Assembly: GCA_030429235.1 (NCBI GenBank)
Contig: JAUIDB010000022.1
Span: 1-64,000 of the forward strand
Direction of reading: 5' to 3'
DNA from: Thermoanaerobaculia bacterium
GTDB taxonomy: Bacteria > Acidobacteriota > Thermoanaerobaculia > Multivoradales > JAIOJS01
Length of the DNA: 64,000 nt
The translations under genes and the position numbers were made by a program. Shown piece after piece: positions 61,852-64,000 of the stretch; position 1 is the stretch's first letter, and every line of letters starts with the position of its first letter. Below the pieces are notes generated by a model. It saw only the letters and a program-made list of their open reading frames with translations. It had not been told where the DNA came from and searched no databases.

Positions 61852-63652
61852 CGCAGGTCGAGAAGGCGGCGGTGTCCTGGATCGGTTGAAAGCGCTGGCC
61901 CAGGGGGTTGGGATAGGTGCGCCGCACCCCGGTGAGTCGATCCTCGACTTCGAGTTGGACGGCCACATCGGTGAGCCCGCCGGCGAAGACCCAATAGCTG
62001 TTCCAGGGCGAGTCGCAGCCGTCGAGGATCTTGACCATCAATTCCAGATTCCCGTCATCGAAGAACCAGAACGCTCCCGTATCGCTGGCTAGCGGTAGGG
62101 CGCGACCGGTCCCTGATTCCCCGCGGTGATCGGTCCAGTCGACGGTGACCTGGAATCGTTCGTCGAGGCAGAGGACACCCTCGGCCGGAACGCAAAGCGC
62201 CGGCGGTAGCGCCCCGGCCGGAATCGTCCAGAGTTCGATGTCGTAGGCGGGATGATCCGCGGCGAAGAAGAGGTCGTTGCCGATGACCGCGAAACCGGAG
62301 AGCCCCGGTCCCCCGTCGGTGGGATCGGAGGAGCCGGGCCCGGGGTAGATGTCGGCCGCGAGTCGGGTGCCCTGAGGAGAGCCGTCGCTGCTCCAAAGTT
62401 CCGTGCCGTGCACACCGTCATGGGCTCCGAAGTAGGCGAAGTCGTCGACCGTGACCAGCTCAGTCGTGACGCGAGCGGTGGTGAGCTCGAGCCGGAGTCC
62501 CGACCGCGTGACCTGCCAGAGCGTGACCGGGCCGCTCACACCGCTCCGTGCCGCCAGCAACAGATCGTTTCCCAGTACCGCGATGTCGAAGACCGAATCG
62601 AAGGTGGCGAGGAACTCCGTACCGAGGTCGGAGCCGTCGGTCCACCAGATCGTGGAACTCGAGTAGTCGCTCGACCGGCTCCAGAGGAAGAAGCCGTCCG
62701 GCCCGGCGACGGCCTCGACGGCAACATCTCCGGTTAGGCCGTGCAGCCGCAGTGGGGTACCGGTCGGTTCGGACAAACGATAGAGACCACTCGGTTCTCC
62801 CTGGCAGGAAGCGGTAAAGAGAAGCCCCAGTTCCGATGCCGTCAGCAGTTCGACGTAGGAGCAACCGGCAACGAGAGGCTGCGGCACCCAACTGCCAGGC
62901 TCGACGAACCAGGCATCGCGGTCGAAGAGATCGCCTTCGACATAGGCCAGCCCACCCCGCCACTCCTGAACCCCAGTGGAGTAGCGGGTGCAGAGCCCTC
63001 CGGCCTGGCACAACTCGTGAACGACGCTCACGGTCCTCGAGTTTCCGTCGAATCGATACAGGGTCTGCCGCTGACGATACTGGTCGCGAACCCAAAACAG
63101 CAGGCTGTCTCCCACCGGCGCCGAGAGGATCAGCCCTTCGGTTTGCGGGTTGCAGTTGGGGTCGCAAGGTAGAGCGATCCGTTCGAGATCGTCGGGCTGC
63201 CCGCGGGTCGTCCAGAGGTCGTTGCCCAGCGAGGTCGTCGACTCGGCCCAGAGCAGAGCCTGCGGACCTGCAGACCCGATGAAGATCGGGGCCGAGCCTC
63301 CAGCGCCGGGGCGTAGGTCTCCCAGCCGCACGGTGCCTTCGTAGCTGCCGTCCGAGACCCAGGGTTCGGGGCCGCTGGCTCCGTCGTTGGCCGAGAACAG
63401 AAGCAGATCGCCGTGCGGGGTGAGGCGAGAGAGCACGGCTCCGAAGTAGGGCTCGGGGATGGGGCAGGGTGACAGGGGGCAAGGGGGAGGGAGGTGAGGG
63501 CCGCGTTGCAGGTCGATGTCTCGCACCAGTCGGGCGTTCCGGGCCTCGGCACCGGTGGCCAGAGCCACGATGGCGACCAGACCGAGGCCGACGCCGCGGC
63601 AGACCAGGTGTCGCCAACGATCGTTGGGCCAGAGAGTGATTGCGATGGTCAT
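61835..63652 (-). CDS. Secreted ELWxxDG-repeat propeller protein, paralogue of the one at 56550
   Basis: 605 aa. Signal peptide GVGLGLVAIVALATGAEA. It has the same layout as the protein at 56550: an opening RLVRDIDLQRGP with a Pro/Cys-rich CPLSPCPIPEPYFGAVLSRL, propeller repeats (GPEPWVSDGSYEGTVRLGDL, GTELWSSDGSPQGTRLAADI, TIWWTDGSDLGTEF), and the same C-terminal domain (CLDERFQVTVDWTDHRGESG, GAFWFFDDGNLELMVKILDG, YWVFAGGLTDVAVQLEVEDR). The final CDATSE adds a cysteine. GAGGAGG 9 nt before ATG 63652 gives a strong start and makes it the first gene of the operon with the sigma factor and kinase. Confidence 0.9.
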   Translation of the reverse strand: MTIAITLWPNDRWRHLVCRGVGLGLVAIVALATGAEARNARLVRDIDLQRGPHLPPPCPLSPCPIPEPYFGAVLSRLTPHGDLLLFSANDGASGPEPWVSDGSYEGTVRLGDLRPGAGGSAPIFIGSAGPQALLWAESTTSLGNDLWTTRGQPDDLERIALPCDPNCNPQTEGLILSAPVGDSLLFWVRDQYRQRQTLYRFDGNSRTVSVVHELCQAGGLCTRYSTGVQEWRGGLAYVEGDLFDRDAWFVEPGSWVPQPLVAGCSYVELLTASELGLLFTASCQGEPSGLYRLSEPTGTPLRLHGLTGDVAVEAVAGPDGFFLWSRSSDYSSSTIWWTDGSDLGTEFLATFDSVFDIAVLGNDLLLAARSGVSGPVTLWQVTRSGLRLELTTARVTTELVTVDDFAYFGAHDGVHGTELWSSDGSPQGTRLAADIYPGPGSSDPTDGGPGLSGFAVIGNDLFFAADHPAYDIELWTIPAGALPPALCVPAEGVLCLDERFQVTVDWTDHRGESGTGRALPLASDTGAFWFFDDGNLELMVKILDGCDSPWNSYWVFAGGLTDVAVQLEVEDRLTGVRRTYPNPLGQRFQPIQDTAAFSTCDATSE

Positions 63653-63754
63653 CGTCTTGCCTCCTCGTGCTTGCCGGACAGAGTGCCCTCCAATACTACG
63701 CGAGGACGGGGCCGACGGAGGGTCAACCGAGGGTGTCCTCGTCGGGTCGTACGC

Positions 63755-63760
63755 TAGACT
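63755..63760 (+). promoter_or_regulatory. -10 box (TAGACT) abutting the TauE/SafE gene start
   Basis: TAGACT ends 8 nt before ATG 63769. No ribosome binding site is present, so a leaderless mRNA is likely. Confidence 0.45.
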
Positions 63761-63768
63761 GCCTCGCG

Positions 63769-64000
63769 ATGGAGTTCCTTCCGACGCCGGCCGTCTGGAT
63801 CGGTCTGGTGCTGATCACCGCGGTGGCGGGCGTCGTCCGCGGCTTCTCCGGTTTCGGGGCGGGACTGATCGTGGCACCGGTCTACGCCCTCCTGGTGGGA
63901 CCCCGAGTCGGTCTCCCGATCATGATTCTGCTCGAGGTGGCGGCGAGCCTGCGTCTCCTGCCCGAGGCCTATCGACACTGTCGGTGGCGGGTCGTCGTAC
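63769..64000 (+). CDS. TauE/SafE-family permease, N-terminal part, cut by window edge
   Basis: The first 77 codons are visible. The first helix (VWIGLVLITAVAGVVRGFSG) carries the G-x-x-R-G-x-x-G-F-G-A-G motif (VVRGFSGFGAGLIV) that is diagnostic for TauE/SafE (DUF81) exporters, followed by VGPRVGLPIMILLEVAASLR. These proteins have seven to eight helices and export sulfite, sulfoacetate or related anions. Divergent from the propeller operon. The C-terminal half lies beyond the window. Confidence 0.85.
   Translation, partial: MEFLPTPAVWIGLVLITAVAGVVRGFSGFGAGLIVAPVYALLVGPRVGLPIMILLEVAASLRLLPEAYRHCRWRVVV

Noticed and set aside
1-64000. tRNA/rRNA genes, CRISPR arrays, insertion sequences, attachment sites
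   Set aside because: Looked for cloverleaf-like segments, regularly spaced repeats, transposase motifs and terminal repeats; none could be supported by eye.

Overview
This is a high-GC (about two thirds by eye), gene-dense bacterial chromosome segment with about 52 protein-coding genes or gene remnants, mostly in short operons on both strands. I see no rRNA, tRNA, CRISPR array, prophage or insertion sequence. The gene content points to a free-living member of Acidobacteriota (Thermoanaerobaculia-like) or a close relative: a VWFA-related protein of the acidobacterial type, an ECF sigma factor paired with a Ser/Thr kinase-TPR protein, secreted ELWxxDG propeller proteins, and secreted proteins ending in a DGFESGDTxxW tail. 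This placement is inference from gene families, not a phylogeny.

Layout. 1-2.3 kb: start of an S1-like gene, an antisense fragment of a PPC-type domain, an RRM protein, and a frameshifted nucleotidyltransferase with a small partner. 2-3.7 kb: Lrp/AsnC regulator (apparently ATT-initiated) divergent from a methionine gamma-lyase family enzyme. 3.7-12.2 kb: secreted proteins and lipoproteins, a gdhA remnant and a lipoprotein isoaspartyl peptidase. 12.2-17.6 kb: two-component system, secreted serine hydrolase and a di-heme lipoprotein. 17.6-28.2 kb (all minus): PP2C-type phosphatase, radical SAM protein, PEP carboxylase, then a tight five-gene set of acyltransferase, E1/ThiF-like enzyme, polytopic membrane protein, second GNAT and Acg-type nitroreductase. 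28.3-34.4 kb: AraC regulator, small secreted protein, GNAT, ABC1/UbiB kinase, orphan solute-binding protein, YccF protein and a secreted phospholipase D-like protein. 34.5-36.4 kb: zinc-ribbon protein, VWFA protein and OmpA lipoprotein. 36.5-40.6 kb: type II-like GAPDH, MBL-fold hydrolase, RNA methyltransferase, a SelW-like selenoprotein with an in-frame UGA, and an HTH regulator. 40.9-47.8 kb: STPK-TPR kinase, a small unknown protein behind two CRP-type boxes and a hairpin cluster, a Crp/Fnr regulator, and a carbamoyltransferase-SxtJ-DUF5989 set. 47.8-54.8 kb: flavoprotein disulfide reductase with TVP38 partner, glutamine synthetase, ArsR-SRPBCC fusion, DUF3465, second RRM protein and DUF4846. 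55-63.7 kb: zinc metalloprotease, then the operon propeller / ECF sigma / STPK-TPR / propeller. The window ends inside a TauE/SafE permease.

The strongest discoveries are the selenoprotein gene at 40084-40311, which would be missed by standard gene calling and implies selenocysteine machinery elsewhere in the genome; the compact E1-like/acyltransferase/nitroreductase operon at 17611-22800, which looks like an uncharacterised modification or small-molecule pathway; the ECF/kinase pair bracketed by two paralogous secreted propellers; and the CRP-box and hairpin region at 44.15-44.4 kb. Many genes have a -10-like hexamer (TAnnnT) only 6-8 nt before the start codon and no Shine-Dalgarno sequence, so leaderless transcripts appear common here. 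All functional calls come from motif recognition by eye; no database search or computation was run.
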